DNA of 12,246 nucleotides from Halobacteriales archaeon (GTDB lineage: Archaea > Halobacteriota > Halobacteria > Halobacteriales > SKSH01), in the NCBI GenBank assembly GCA_007118075.1, contig SKSH01000202.1, forward strand, positions 1 to 12,246. The letters run 5' to 3'. Positions 6,307 to 12,246 of the stretch are shown here, piece by piece; within the stretch, counting starts at the first letter, position 1, and each line of letters begins with the position of its first letter. The notes below the pieces were generated by a model, which did not search any database, was not told the origin of the DNA, and saw nothing but the letters and a program-made list of their open reading frames with translations. A program made the translations under genes and the position numbers.

Positions 6307-6837
6307 ATGGCTTTTGAGGAGTTGCTCGCGGACCCGGTCATTCAGAAGTACCTCCACGAGCTCGTCGGTCCACAGGGCATGCCCGTCGCAGCAGCCCCGC
6401 ACGATGGCGAGGTCACCGATGAAGAGCTCGCCGAGCAGCTCGATCTCGAGCTGAACACCGTCAGGCGGGCGTTGTTCATCCTCTATGAGAACGACCTCGC
6501 GCAGTACCGCCGGCTTCGTGATGAGGACTCCGGATGGCTCACCTATCTCTGGACGTTTGAGTACGAATCAATCCCGGAAAACCTTGAGGCGGAGATGCGC
6601 CGGCTCAGGGTAGCACTCAAGGAGCGAAGGGAGTACGAGCTTACCCACGAATTCTACCTCTGCGATCAGTGTTCGATCAGATTCGAATTCTCCGAGGCGA
6701 TGGAGTTCGGATTCGAATGTCCCGAGTGCGATACGAAACTTGACGCCCTCGAAAACCAGCGCCTCGTCCAGACGATGGATCGTCGTATCGGTGAGCTCGA
6801 TGAAGAGCTCCCACCAACGCCAGAAGAGCTGCAGTAA
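6307..6837 (+). CDS. tfe: Transcription initiation factor TFE, alpha subunit
   Basis: TFE is the archaeal homologue of TFIIE-alpha. It binds RNA polymerase near the clamp and stabilises the open promoter complex. The 176-residue product has the expected two parts. An N-terminal extended winged helix runs from about residue 5 to 90 (VTDEELAEQLDLELNTVRRA, then LYENDLAQYRRLRDEDSGWLTY). After a charged linker helix (about 92-112) comes a zinc ribbon with Cys119, Cys122, Cys138 and Cys141 in CDQC and CPEC. All four zinc ligands are intact. The acidic tail is normal for halophiles. The ATG at 6307 is chosen over an upstream start at 6280 because the family begins close to the winged helix and a TATA-like box fits. 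The stop codon shares one base with the DUF2110 start (TAATG), so the two are translationally linked. Confidence 0.97.
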   Translation: MAFEELLADPVIQKYLHELVGPQGMPVAAAPHDGEVTDEELAEQLDLELNTVRRALFILYENDLAQYRRLRDEDSGWLTYLWTFEYESIPENLEAEMRRLRVALKERREYELTHEFYLCDQCSIRFEFSEAMEFGFECPECDTKLDALENQRLVQTMDRRIGELDEELPPTPEELQ

Positions 6838-7496
6838 TGGTCATCCTGGCAACAAAGGTGTACGGTGGACAGCATGCCCGGGCACGACAGTCGCTTGAGG
6901 CCATCCTCAGGGACCAACTCGGAGAACTTACGATCGAATACGAGGTGGGCATCAGGCGGGATGGCTTTCCCAGCGTCACCCTCGAGGGTGAGGATGCAAT
7001 CGCCGCACACAACCTCCTGGCTGCCGAGTGGGGTGAGCTACCTGGGCACCTCGAGGACGGAGAGACCTATCGTGGGATCCTCACCGACTGGTCCGATGAG
7101 GGCTTCACGGTGGCGGTCGGCGAACCGGTCCTCATCGAGGCTGGTGAGCTCGATCTCGGGGCCGGATCGCCCGAGCAGATCGCCACTCGCTTCGGTCTCG
7201 TCAGGAATCTCCCCGTCGAGATCGAATACGGCGAGACACCCACCCTCTCGGCGGCAGAGCTCGACCGCCTCTACGGGTGGCAACGAGGTCCTGGTCGGGT
7301 CAATGCCAACAGTATCACCCGTGGGCAGTTGCGGGCAACGCTCAACCGTGCCGGTCACGCAGAGGACGTCCAGACCATCGAACGCCTTGGGCTCCTCGAG
7401 CAGTCGGTCATCCTCGAGGAGGGTACCGATCCACCGGGCATCATCGCGAACATCGGTCCGTACGTCCCAGGTGAGCTTGCCGCCGTCATCCCATGA
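6837..7496 (+). CDS. DUF2110 family protein, coupled to tfe
   Basis: This 219-residue archaeal protein matches the DUF2110 family as I remember it; its function is unknown. It starts with VILATKVYGGQHARARQSLE (2-21), with an alternating alpha/beta pattern afterwards. The second half contains the conserved-looking GWQRGPGRVNANSITRGQLR region and ends IERLGLLEQSVILEEGTDPPGIIANIGPYV before a short tail. No signal peptide, membrane helix or metal-binding Cys is present, so it should be a soluble cytoplasmic protein. The start codon overlaps the tfe stop by one base and its own stop overlaps the DUF5803 start by four bases. I recall DUF2110 being encoded next to tfe in haloarchaea, and tight coupling suggests a role connected with transcription, but no catalytic motif supports a specific activity. 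Confidence 0.85.
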   Translation: MVILATKVYGGQHARARQSLEAILRDQLGELTIEYEVGIRRDGFPSVTLEGEDAIAAHNLLAAEWGELPGHLEDGETYRGILTDWSDEGFTVAVGEPVLIEAGELDLGAGSPEQIATRFGLVRNLPVEIEYGETPTLSAAELDRLYGWQRGPGRVNANSITRGQLRATLNRAGHAEDVQTIERLGLLEQSVILEEGTDPPGIIANIGPYVPGELAAVIP

Positions 7497-8212
7497 AGCG
7501 TCGTCGGACTGTCGCCACCGCTGTGGTCATCGTGGCGATCGCCCTGGCCGGCTGTATCGGCCCGTTCGCCGATAGCAGCCCATCCGATGAGGTGCTAGAT
7601 GCAGATGGCGAGTATACGTGGGATGCCGATACGGATGTCCACGTCACCGTCGATGTCGGGTCCTACGCCGCCGTGTACGATCTCGATGGGGAGACCACCT
7701 TCGAGCTCTCACAGAGGTCATACTATCGAGATCGTGCGGTCGATATCGAGGCAGTCAGATTCCAGTATCCCAACGGGACCGAACTCACTGGAAGCGACCT
7801 CGAGATCAGCCAAAGCAGAAGTACGACGACGGTCGAGGTCCCTGATGGCAACGGTACCCTCGCGTTCACCGCCCCAGCGGGATCGAAGGAGGCGATCATC
7901 CCTGGCCTGGTCGAGGGATCGTACACCATCGAGCTCCCCGAAAATCACCGGGTGGGTAACTTCTTCTTGAGCAATGTACGCCCATCAAACGACGATTCGG
8001 ACCGCACCGATGGTCGGCAGGTGCTCACCTGGGAAGCGACCAGTAGCGACATCTATATCCAGTTCTACCTGTCTCGAGACCACTATCTGTTCTATGGTAT
8101 GATCATCGGTGGCATCGGTATCGGTATCGGTGGGACACTCTATTACCGTCGGCAAATCCGACAACTCGCCGAGCGCCGACGACGACTCGCTGGTGAACTA
8201 TTGGATGACTGA
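7493..8212 (+). CDS. DUF5803-type lipoprotein with C-terminal membrane helix
   Basis: This 239-residue envelope protein starts MKRRRTVATAVVIVAIALAGC, a positively charged n-region, hydrophobic core and lipobox with Cys21. The arginine pair near the start would fit Tat export, common in haloarchaea. After an acidic linker comes a beta-rich extracellular domain (about 40-190). A single hydrophobic segment with a glycine-zipper pattern, MIIGGIGIGIGGTLYY, occupies about 203-218, and a basic cytoplasmic tail (RRQIRQLAERRRR) follows. It would therefore be tethered at both ends: lipid at Cys21 and a transmembrane helix near the C-terminus. It overlaps DUF2110 by 4 nt (ATGA), the third member of the tfe unit. 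The DUF5803 label is from memory of the haloarchaeal family; function is unknown. DNA of the glycine zipper contains short GGTATC-like repeats, explained by the Gly-Ile codons. Confidence 0.78.
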   Translation: MKRRRTVATAVVIVAIALAGCIGPFADSSPSDEVLDADGEYTWDADTDVHVTVDVGSYAAVYDLDGETTFELSQRSYYRDRAVDIEAVRFQYPNGTELTGSDLEISQSRSTTTVEVPDGNGTLAFTAPAGSKEAIIPGLVEGSYTIELPENHRVGNFFLSNVRPSNDDSDRTDGRQVLTWEATSSDIYIQFYLSRDHYLFYGMIIGGIGIGIGGTLYYRRQIRQLAERRRRLAGELLDD

Positions 8213-8278
8213 CCCACGGCGACGTGGAGTTAAGTGGGTACCCCTGGTCACGTGAGACGAAGGAACCGCCGGACGATC

Positions 8279-8965
8279 ATGAACATCGAACTCGTCACCA
8301 TCGGGGATGAACTCCTCCGGGGGTGGACCATCAACTCGAACGCCGCCTGGCTCGGTCGAGAGCTCTCTGAGCGAGGCGCGCGTGTCAGTCGGACAACGGT
8401 CGTCCCCGATGATGTCGAGGAGATCGCCTCGGTCGTGGTCGCCGCCAGTGAACGAGCCGATGCGGTCATCACGACCGGCGGTCTCGGGCCGACCCATGAC
8501 GATCGGACCATGGCAGCGATCGCCCTCGCGTTCGAGGTCGAACTCGTCGAGCACCAGGAGGCGGCAGCCTGGATCGACCGTGAGACCAAGTACAGTGTAG
8601 CAGACCTCGCACCGGGCACGCTCGACCTCCCGACTGGTGCTGGGTTCATCCCCAACGAGGTCGGCCTCGCCCCTGGAGCAATCATCGAGAACGTCTACGT
8701 GCTCCCTGGAATTCCCGAGGAGATGGAGGCCATGTTCGGCCGCATCGCAGATACCTTCGCTGGGCTCCCGATCCACGAGGCCATCATCGAGGTCGCCCAA
8801 CCCGAGCGGGAGATCGCTCCGATCCTCACCGAAGCACTGGAACGCTTCGACCTCTCCATCGGGAGCTATCCGGGGAGAACGGTCCGAGTGCGCCTGCTCG
8901 GGCGTGACGAAGACGAGGTAGAGACCGCTGCTGCGTGGCTTCGAGACCGACTCGAGCTCGCCTAG
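8279..8965 (+). CDS. CinA N-terminal (COG1058)-type molybdopterin-binding-fold protein
   Basis: This is a competence/damage-inducible protein A homologue containing only the MoaB/Mog-like domain, 228 residues. Signatures are TIGDELLRGWTINSNAAWLG (7-26), TTGGLGPTHDD (65-75) and VLPGIPEEMEAMF (141-153). The C-terminal NMN-deamidase domain of bacterial CinA is absent, as is normal in archaea. Some bacterial CinA N-terminal domains have ADP-ribose pyrophosphatase activity; whether this archaeal copy does is not known. I chose ATG 8279 because the conserved first strand (MNIELVTIGDE) begins there; an upstream ATG at 8234 would add an Arg-rich piece unlike the family. It lies 66 nt after the DUF5803 gene. 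The stop overlaps by 4 nt the end of the small convergent gene at 8962. The nearby NAD-kinase-type gene suggests nucleotide-cofactor metabolism. Confidence 0.9.
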   Translation: MNIELVTIGDELLRGWTINSNAAWLGRELSERGARVSRTTVVPDDVEEIASVVVAASERADAVITTGGLGPTHDDRTMAAIALAFEVELVEHQEAAAWIDRETKYSVADLAPGTLDLPTGAGFIPNEVGLAPGAIIENVYVLPGIPEEMEAMFGRIADTFAGLPIHEAIIEVAQPEREIAPILTEALERFDLSIGSYPGRTVRVRLLGRDEDEVETAAAWLRDRLELA

Positions 8966-9081
8966 CGGAGGAAGTAGTACAACCACGCACCTGCGAGTAA
9001 GAGCGACACACCCAACACGACGGCACTGACGGTCGTGAGCGGAAGCGCGGTATCGAGAAGGACGGCTGCGTGGTCAACCAT
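8962..9081 (-). CDS. 39-residue single-pass membrane protein
   Basis: Reading the minus strand gives MVDHAAVLLDTALPLTTVSA, continuing through a hydrophobic helix to a WLYYFLR end and TAG. Residues about 15-37 form one membrane-spanning helix with aromatic residues at the interface and a terminal arginine, so the short N-terminus is probably outside. The gene fills the gap between the CinA-type gene, whose last 4 nt it overlaps on the opposite strand, and the NAD-kinase-type gene. Upstream, a TTAA at 9117-9120 is about 37 nt from the ATG, a little far for a leaderless promoter. I do not recognise a family, but the organised hydrophobic pattern and tidy fit make it a likely real gene. Function unknown. 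Confidence 0.6.
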   Translation of the reverse strand: MVDHAAVLLDTALPLTTVSAVVLGVSLLLAGAWLYYFLR

Positions 9082-9140
9082 GCGTGCCCGAAGGTTTCCC
9101 GGTTTCCCCCATAGACTTAACGGGACGAATCGGTACGTAC

Positions 9141-9146
9141 CTTAAT
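9141..9146 (+). promoter_or_regulatory. TATA-like box of the NAD-kinase-type gene
   Basis: CTTAAT is centred about 25 nt before the GTG start at 9168, which supports that start and a leaderless transcript. The ATG at 9166 is out of frame with the gene. Confidence 0.4.
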
Positions 9147-9167
9147 CCAGCTCGATAAGCATCGAAT

Positions 9168-10250
9168 GTGGCAACCGACGGAAACCGCCGACGCATCGGA
9201 CTCGTGGTCAATCCAATCGCCGGGATGGGTGGCCGTGTCGGGCTGAAGGGAACCGACGGGATGGTCGAGGAGGCCAGAGCACGTGGGGCGAAGCCCCGCG
9301 CACCAGCACGAGCCAAACGTGCACTCGATGAACTCATCGAGATCGCCCCCGATACCGAGCTGTACGTGGCCGGGCATCCGATGGGTGCCGCCGAGGCCGC
9401 AGCGGCCGGATTCGACCCCATCATCGTCTCCAATCCCAGCGGTGAGACCGCCGCAGCCGATACGGCAACGGCGGTGAATGCATTCCTCAAGGCGGGGGTA
9501 GATCTGATCATGTTCGTCGGTGGCGATGGAACGGCAGCCGACATCGCCGCGTCCCTCGAGACCGCCGAGGATCCTCCACCGATGCTTGGCATCCCCGCCG
9601 GAGTGAAGATGTTCTCCTCGGTCTTCGCCACCACCCCGGAGAACGCTGCCCGGCTTGCCGCGACATTCGACCGCGTCGAGACACGCGAGGTGATGGATAT
9701 CGATGAGGAGGCGTACCGAGGGGGATCTGTTCAGGCCAAACTATTGGATGTACTCGAGGTACCAATCGGACCCGACATCCAATCCGGTAAGCAGCTCTCA
9801 AGGGGCGATATCGGCTCTGTCACGGCGGGGGTCGCCGCCGAGGTGGATCCTGAGACCACCTACATCCTCGGAGCCGGGAGTACCCTCATGGAGCTCAAAC
9901 ACGAGCTCGGTTTCGAGGGATCACCCCTTGGGATCGACGTCTGGCGCGATGATGCAGTCATCTCCCTCGATGCAGACGAGGCAACCCTGCTTGAGGTGAT
10001 CGAACCACCGGCGACGATCATCGTCTCCCCGATCGGTGGCCAGGGGTTCATCCTCGGCCGCGGGACCCAACAGCTCTCACCCGAGGTTATCAAACGATGT
10101 GACCTCATGATCATCTCCTCTCGAAAGAAGCTCGAAGCCCTCGATGTATTGCGGGTCGACACCGATGATCCAGAGCTTGATGAGGAGCTCAAGGGGTGGA
10201 TACGGGTCAGGGTCGGTCGACATGAGCATCGCATGATGCGTGTCGAATGA
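9168..10250 (+). CDS. ATP-NAD kinase family protein (COG3199/AcoX type)
   Basis: This protein belongs to the diacylglycerol-kinase/NAD-kinase superfamily. The 360-residue product has NPIAGMGGRVGLKG (15-28) near the N-terminus and the nucleotide-binding FVGGDGTAAD motif, with GGDGT at 118-122. The segment GIPAGVKMFSSVFA and the ILGAGSTL turn are further signatures of the COG3199 branch, and the C-terminal half resembles AcoX-type proteins. Genuine NAD kinases phosphorylate NAD to NADP, but substrates of this branch are poorly defined; sugars or other nucleotides are possible. The GTG at 9168 is supported by the TATA-like box and by the family start. It follows the small membrane-protein gene divergently. 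The nearby CinA-type gene hints at a shared nucleotide-cofactor role. Confidence 0.88.
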   Translation: MATDGNRRRIGLVVNPIAGMGGRVGLKGTDGMVEEARARGAKPRAPARAKRALDELIEIAPDTELYVAGHPMGAAEAAAAGFDPIIVSNPSGETAAADTATAVNAFLKAGVDLIMFVGGDGTAADIAASLETAEDPPPMLGIPAGVKMFSSVFATTPENAARLAATFDRVETREVMDIDEEAYRGGSVQAKLLDVLEVPIGPDIQSGKQLSRGDIGSVTAGVAAEVDPETTYILGAGSTLMELKHELGFEGSPLGIDVWRDDAVISLDADEATLLEVIEPPATIIVSPIGGQGFILGRGTQQLSPEVIKRCDLMIISSRKKLEALDVLRVDTDDPELDEELKGWIRVRVGRHEHRMMRVE

Positions 10251-10268
10251 GCGCTTGCAATGCCGCGG

Positions 10269-10276
10269 ACTTATTG
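10269..10276 (+). promoter_or_regulatory. TATA-like box of the small two-helix membrane protein
   Basis: ACTTATTG is centred 29 nt before ATG 10302. It supports that start over an upstream in-frame ATG at 10260, which would precede the box itself. CTTATTG is shared with the tfe box. Confidence 0.5.
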
Positions 10277-10301
10277 TCCCCTCTGTCGTATCGCCGAGAC
10301 G

Positions 10302-10490
10302 ATGACCGCATACGGTTCGACCAGTGGCGATATGGGGACCGGCATCGCGATCGCGATGGTGCTCCTGGCTGGAATCGGTGGGGTAGCGATGATCGTCGGC
10401 GCACTCGGTGACCTCGCGGCAGCTGGCTTCGCGATCGCCGTGATCACTGGAATCGTCGCTATCTGGGCACTGCACGCCTACCCAGGGTGA
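10302..10490 (+). CDS. Small two-helix membrane protein (DUF7525-like)
   Basis: This 62-residue protein has a short polar N-terminus (MTAYGSTSGDMG) and two hydrophobic helices at about 12-34 and 38-58, separated by a tight GDLA turn. It ends HAYPG. It would be a hairpin in the cytoplasmic membrane. The pattern of a short Gly/Asp N-terminus, an AIAMVLLAG helix and an ALHAYPG ending reminds me of a haloarchaeal small-protein family now numbered DUF7525, but I cannot confirm that label. It lies 51 nt after the NAD-kinase-type gene on the same strand and has its own TATA-like box. Function unknown. Confidence 0.65.
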   Translation: MTAYGSTSGDMGTGIAIAMVLLAGIGGVAMIVGALGDLAAAGFAIAVITGIVAIWALHAYPG

Positions 10491-10516
10491 GGCTAATGCG
10501 ATTTTAGCAACCGCAA

Positions 10517-10524
10517 ACTTAAAC
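10517..10524 (+). promoter_or_regulatory. TATA box of the DUF7123-like gene
   Basis: ACTTAAAC is centred about 29 nt before ATG 10550, the typical leaderless haloarchaeal distance. Confidence 0.55.
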
Positions 10525-10549
10525 CCGAAGCAGACGTCTTCTAACGCAC

Positions 10550-10783
10550 ATGAGTGACCTTAGCGAGGAGGATCGTCGAATCCTCACGCACCTCCGTGAT
10601 CTCGTCTCCACTGGCGAGGCATACGTGCGCTCGCGTCACATCGCCGAGGCGGTCGGCCTCACCGCCAACCAAGTGGGTACCCGACTGGCTCGGTTGTCGG
10701 AGACGGTTGACGAGGAGGACGAGATCGAGATTGAGCAGTGGAGCCGATCGAGATCGACCACCTGGCGAATCTCGAAGGCGTAG
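10550..10783 (+). CDS. DUF7123-like winged-helix protein
   Basis: This 77-residue protein is almost entirely one helix-turn-helix fold. Helix one is EEDRRILTHLRDLVSTGE (6-23), the turn and recognition helix are HIAEAVGLTANQVGTRLARL (30-49), and the wing ends WSRSRSTTWRISKA. The last part, SRSTTWR, matches the haloarchaeal DUF7123 family as I remember it. It is a likely small DNA-binding regulator, perhaps a dimer, though no targets are known. It has its own TATA box and stands between a small membrane-protein gene and the amidase gene. An interrupted inverted repeat lies immediately downstream at 10785-10840. Confidence 0.75.
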   Translation: MSDLSEEDRRILTHLRDLVSTGEAYVRSRHIAEAVGLTANQVGTRLARLSETVDEEDEIEIEQWSRSRSTTWRISKA

Positions 10784-10784
10784 G

Positions 10785-10840
10785 CGGTGTCGTTTCCGGT
10801 TGTGACCAACCAGACCAAGCGACTGCACCGGTCGACACCG
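10785..10840. repeat. Nested inverted repeats downstream of the DUF7123-like gene
   Basis: CGGTGTCG at 10785-10792 pairs perfectly with CGACACCG at 10833-10840. Inside this 8-bp outer arm is a second hairpin: GGTTG at 10798-10802 and CAACC at 10807-10811, with a 4-nt TGAC loop. It lies directly after the stop codon and could mark a transcript end or a structured leader of the amidase gene. There is no T-run after it. Confidence 0.4.
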
Positions 10841-10868
10841 TGAAGGAGCACCGCGTCACAGTTCATCC

Positions 10869-11690
10869 ATGAACATCGCTGTCGCCCAGTGGCAGTCGAC
10901 CCCGGGGCAACCGGAGGCCAATCGCGCCAAGGCCAGATCGGTCATCGCCGAGGCGGCAGCCGAGAATGCCGAGCTGATCGTCCTTCCAGAGCTATTCACT
11001 GTCGGCTACTTTGCGTTCGACGCTTGGGAGGAGGCGGCTGAACCGTTTCACGGCCCGACACTCTCGATGGCGAGCGAGATGGCCGAGGAACACGACATCG
11101 CCGTCGTGGCTGGCTCCTTCGTTGAGGACCTCGCTGCCACCGAAGCGGTCGACACACCGGCGAATCGTGGTATCGCCAACACCACCGTACTCGTCGATCG
11201 TGACGGTGTCATCGTGACCCACTATCGCAAGATCCACCTCTTCGGCTACCAATCGGAAGAGGCCACACGGATGGTCCCCGGTGATCGACTCGGGATCGGT
11301 GACCTCGACGGGTACACGTTTGGCCTTTCCACGTGTTACGATCTCAGGTTCCCGGAGCTGTTTCGAGCTTACGTCGATGCAGGGGTCACGCATCTTGCCA
11401 TCCCCAGTGCGTGGCCGACCCCACGGGCAGCTCATTGGTCGCTACTCTGTCGTGTCCGTGCGCTTGAGAACCAGGTGTTCCTCGCCGCTTCGAACGGTGT
11501 CGGTGAGATCGACGGGACCGAGCTCTGTGGACGGTCATGTCTGATCGATCCATGGGGTGAACCGGTCGTCGAGCTTGATGATAAACCAGGGACGGGTATC
11601 GGCACCGCACCGCTCGATGCGGTTGGACAAATCAGGGAAGAGTTCCCTGTCCTCGAGGATCGACGAGCGGATCTCAGTCGTCAGTCTTGA
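10869..11690 (+). CDS. Carbon-nitrogen hydrolase (nitrilase superfamily amidase)
   Basis: This is a cytoplasmic amidase of the nitrilase/Nit2/omega-amidase group, hydrolysing a carbon-nitrogen bond in a small amide. The 273-residue length is standard. All three catalytic residues are visible: Glu41 in PELFTVGY, Lys121 in HYRKIHLFGY and the nucleophile Cys156 in STCYDLRFPELFR. The last segment, followed by PSAWPTPRAAHW (179-190) and ALENQVFLAASN, is typical of the Nit2/omega-amidase branch, so a dicarboxylic monoamide such as 2-oxoglutaramate is possible. The start MNIAVAQWQS is the usual first strand. No clear TATA box lies at the leaderless distance. The 3' end overlaps the end of the convergent aldehyde dehydrogenase by 17 nt. 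Family certain, substrate not. Confidence 0.93.
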   Translation: MNIAVAQWQSTPGQPEANRAKARSVIAEAAAENAELIVLPELFTVGYFAFDAWEEAAEPFHGPTLSMASEMAEEHDIAVVAGSFVEDLAATEAVDTPANRGIANTTVLVDRDGVIVTHYRKIHLFGYQSEEATRMVPGDRLGIGDLDGYTFGLSTCYDLRFPELFRAYVDAGVTHLAIPSAWPTPRAAHWSLLCRVRALENQVFLAASNGVGEIDGTELCGRSCLIDPWGEPVVELDDKPGTGIGTAPLDAVGQIREEFPVLEDRRADLSRQS

Positions 11691-12246
11691 GATCTGCTGA
11701 GAGACCCTGTGCCATCTTGATGTCCTTCGAGTTGTTCAGCGTGAAGGCCACCCGCTCGGTCACCGTCTCGATGACCTCCCTGGCGCTCGGTGCACCCTTG
11801 CCCGATTTCTTCACCCCACCGAATGGGAGTTGCACCTCGGCACCGATACTCGGAAGATTGGCGTACATCAGGCCGATCTCAGCGTAGTCGCGGAAGTAGT
11901 TGATCTGCCGGTAGTCCTCGCTGATGATCGCCCCAGCGAGTCCATACTGGACATCGTTGTGGATCTCGACGGCCCGTTCGATGCCGCCGTCGTACTCGAG
12001 AAGGGCGACGTGTGGGCCGAAGACCTCCTCCTTGATACAACGAAGGTCGGGATCATAGTCGATCTCGTAGACGAACGGTCCGACCCAATGGCCATCTTCG
12101 AATCCATCAGGGATCTCACCAGATTCCGGCGCTGCCCGGTCGACGAGCACGTTGGCACCCTCGGTGCGGGCGAGCTCGTTGTACTTGTGGAACTTCTCGA
12201 CCTGCTGGTCGTCGATGACCGGCCCCATGAACGTGTCCGCTTCGAG
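11674..12246 (-). CDS. Aldehyde dehydrogenase, C-terminal part (gene leaves the window)
   Basis: The frame is open to the window edge, so the N-terminal part, including the NAD-binding fold and probably the catalytic Cys, lies outside. The visible 190 residues include TFMGPVIDDQQVEKF, the EEVFGPHVALLEYD strand, YANLPSIGAEVQLPFGG and a KKSGKG loop. The last is the oligomerisation and active-site-closing region of the ALDH superfamily. The ending NNSKDIKMAQGLSADLKTDD resembles haloarchaeal ketoglutarate-semialdehyde (2,5-dioxovalerate) dehydrogenases of the XacD type, so a sugar- or amino-acid-breakdown role is plausible. The substrate cannot be fixed from this part. It converges on the amidase gene with a 17-nt overlap of the coding ends. 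Confidence 0.92.
   Translation of the reverse strand, partial: LEADTFMGPVIDDQQVEKFHKYNELARTEGANVLVDRAAPESGEIPDGFEDGHWVGPFVYEIDYDPDLRCIKEEVFGPHVALLEYDGGIERAVEIHNDVQYGLAGAIISEDYRQINYFRDYAEIGLMYANLPSIGAEVQLPFGGVKKSGKGAPSAREVIETVTERVAFTLNNSKDIKMAQGLSADLKTDD

Noticed and set aside
8100..8135. GGTATC-like tandem repeats
   Set aside because: Explained by the Gly-Ile codons of the glycine zipper in the lipoprotein's C-terminal membrane helix.
8198..8986. 262-codon minus-strand frame over the CinA-type gene
   Set aside because: Long antisense frames are common in GC-rich haloarchaeal DNA. The plus strand carries a conserved protein, and the minus frame has no recognisable domain.
10492..10508. Short GCTAA/TTAGC hairpin after the small two-helix protein gene
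   Set aside because: Only 5 bp with a 7-nt loop and no T-run after it; likely chance in an AT-rich spacer.
1..12246. Very frequent GATC and CGATCG
   Set aside because: Typical of haloarchaeal codon and oligonucleotide bias (Asp and Ile/Arg codons); no clustering outside genes that suggests a separate function.

Overview
The window looks like chromosomal DNA from a halophilic archaeon (class Halobacteria). The evidence is: strongly acidic predicted proteins; moderately high GC; archaea-only genes (tRNA C56 2'-O-methyltransferase Trm56, transcription factor TFE-alpha, DUF2110); haloarchaeal families (DUF5803-, DUF7123-type proteins); AT-rich TATA-like boxes centred about 25-30 nt before start codons, as in leaderless haloarchaeal transcripts; and few CTAG tetramers. 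No rRNA, tRNA, insertion sequence, integrase or CRISPR array was seen. The genus cannot be named from the sequence alone.

Layout. (1) 135-1246, minus: a CRM/YhbY RNA-binding protein gene overlaps a MscS-type channel gene by 4 nt. (2) 1308-3573, plus: two GT4 glycosyltransferases resembling the enzyme pairs that add a first and second sugar to membrane lipids. (3) 3581-5561, minus: a small Gly/Met-rich coiled-coil protein, an NDP-sugar epimerase/dehydratase, and a CARF-HTH regulator of the Csa3 type, with no cas genes nearby. (4) 5562-5695: a very AT-rich divergent intergenic region with tandem TATA-like repeats and a helically phased series of CGAA boxes. (5) 5696-8965, plus: an information-processing block, trm56, tfe, DUF2110, DUF5803 lipoprotein and a CinA N-terminal-type protein; tfe-DUF2110-DUF5803 overlap by 1 and 4 nt. 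(6) 8962-9081, minus: a 39-residue single-pass membrane protein. (7) 9168-11690, plus: a COG3199-type ATP-NAD kinase family protein, a small two-helix membrane protein, a DUF7123-like winged-helix protein and a nitrilase-superfamily amidase. (8) 11674-12246, minus: the C-terminal part of an aldehyde dehydrogenase that runs out of the window.

How the genes may work together. The glycosyltransferases and the epimerase suggest lipid or surface glycosylation. tfe-DUF2110-DUF5803 is a tightly coupled unit beside trm56, mixing transcription, tRNA modification and an envelope protein. CinA-type and NAD-kinase-type genes lie near each other and could share nucleotide-cofactor metabolism. The most unusual element is the lone CARF-HTH gene, which shares a structured AT-rich divergent promoter region with trm56. 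CARF domains usually sense cyclic oligoadenylate or related nucleotides, so a nucleotide-responsive switch outside a CRISPR locus is possible here. That is inference.
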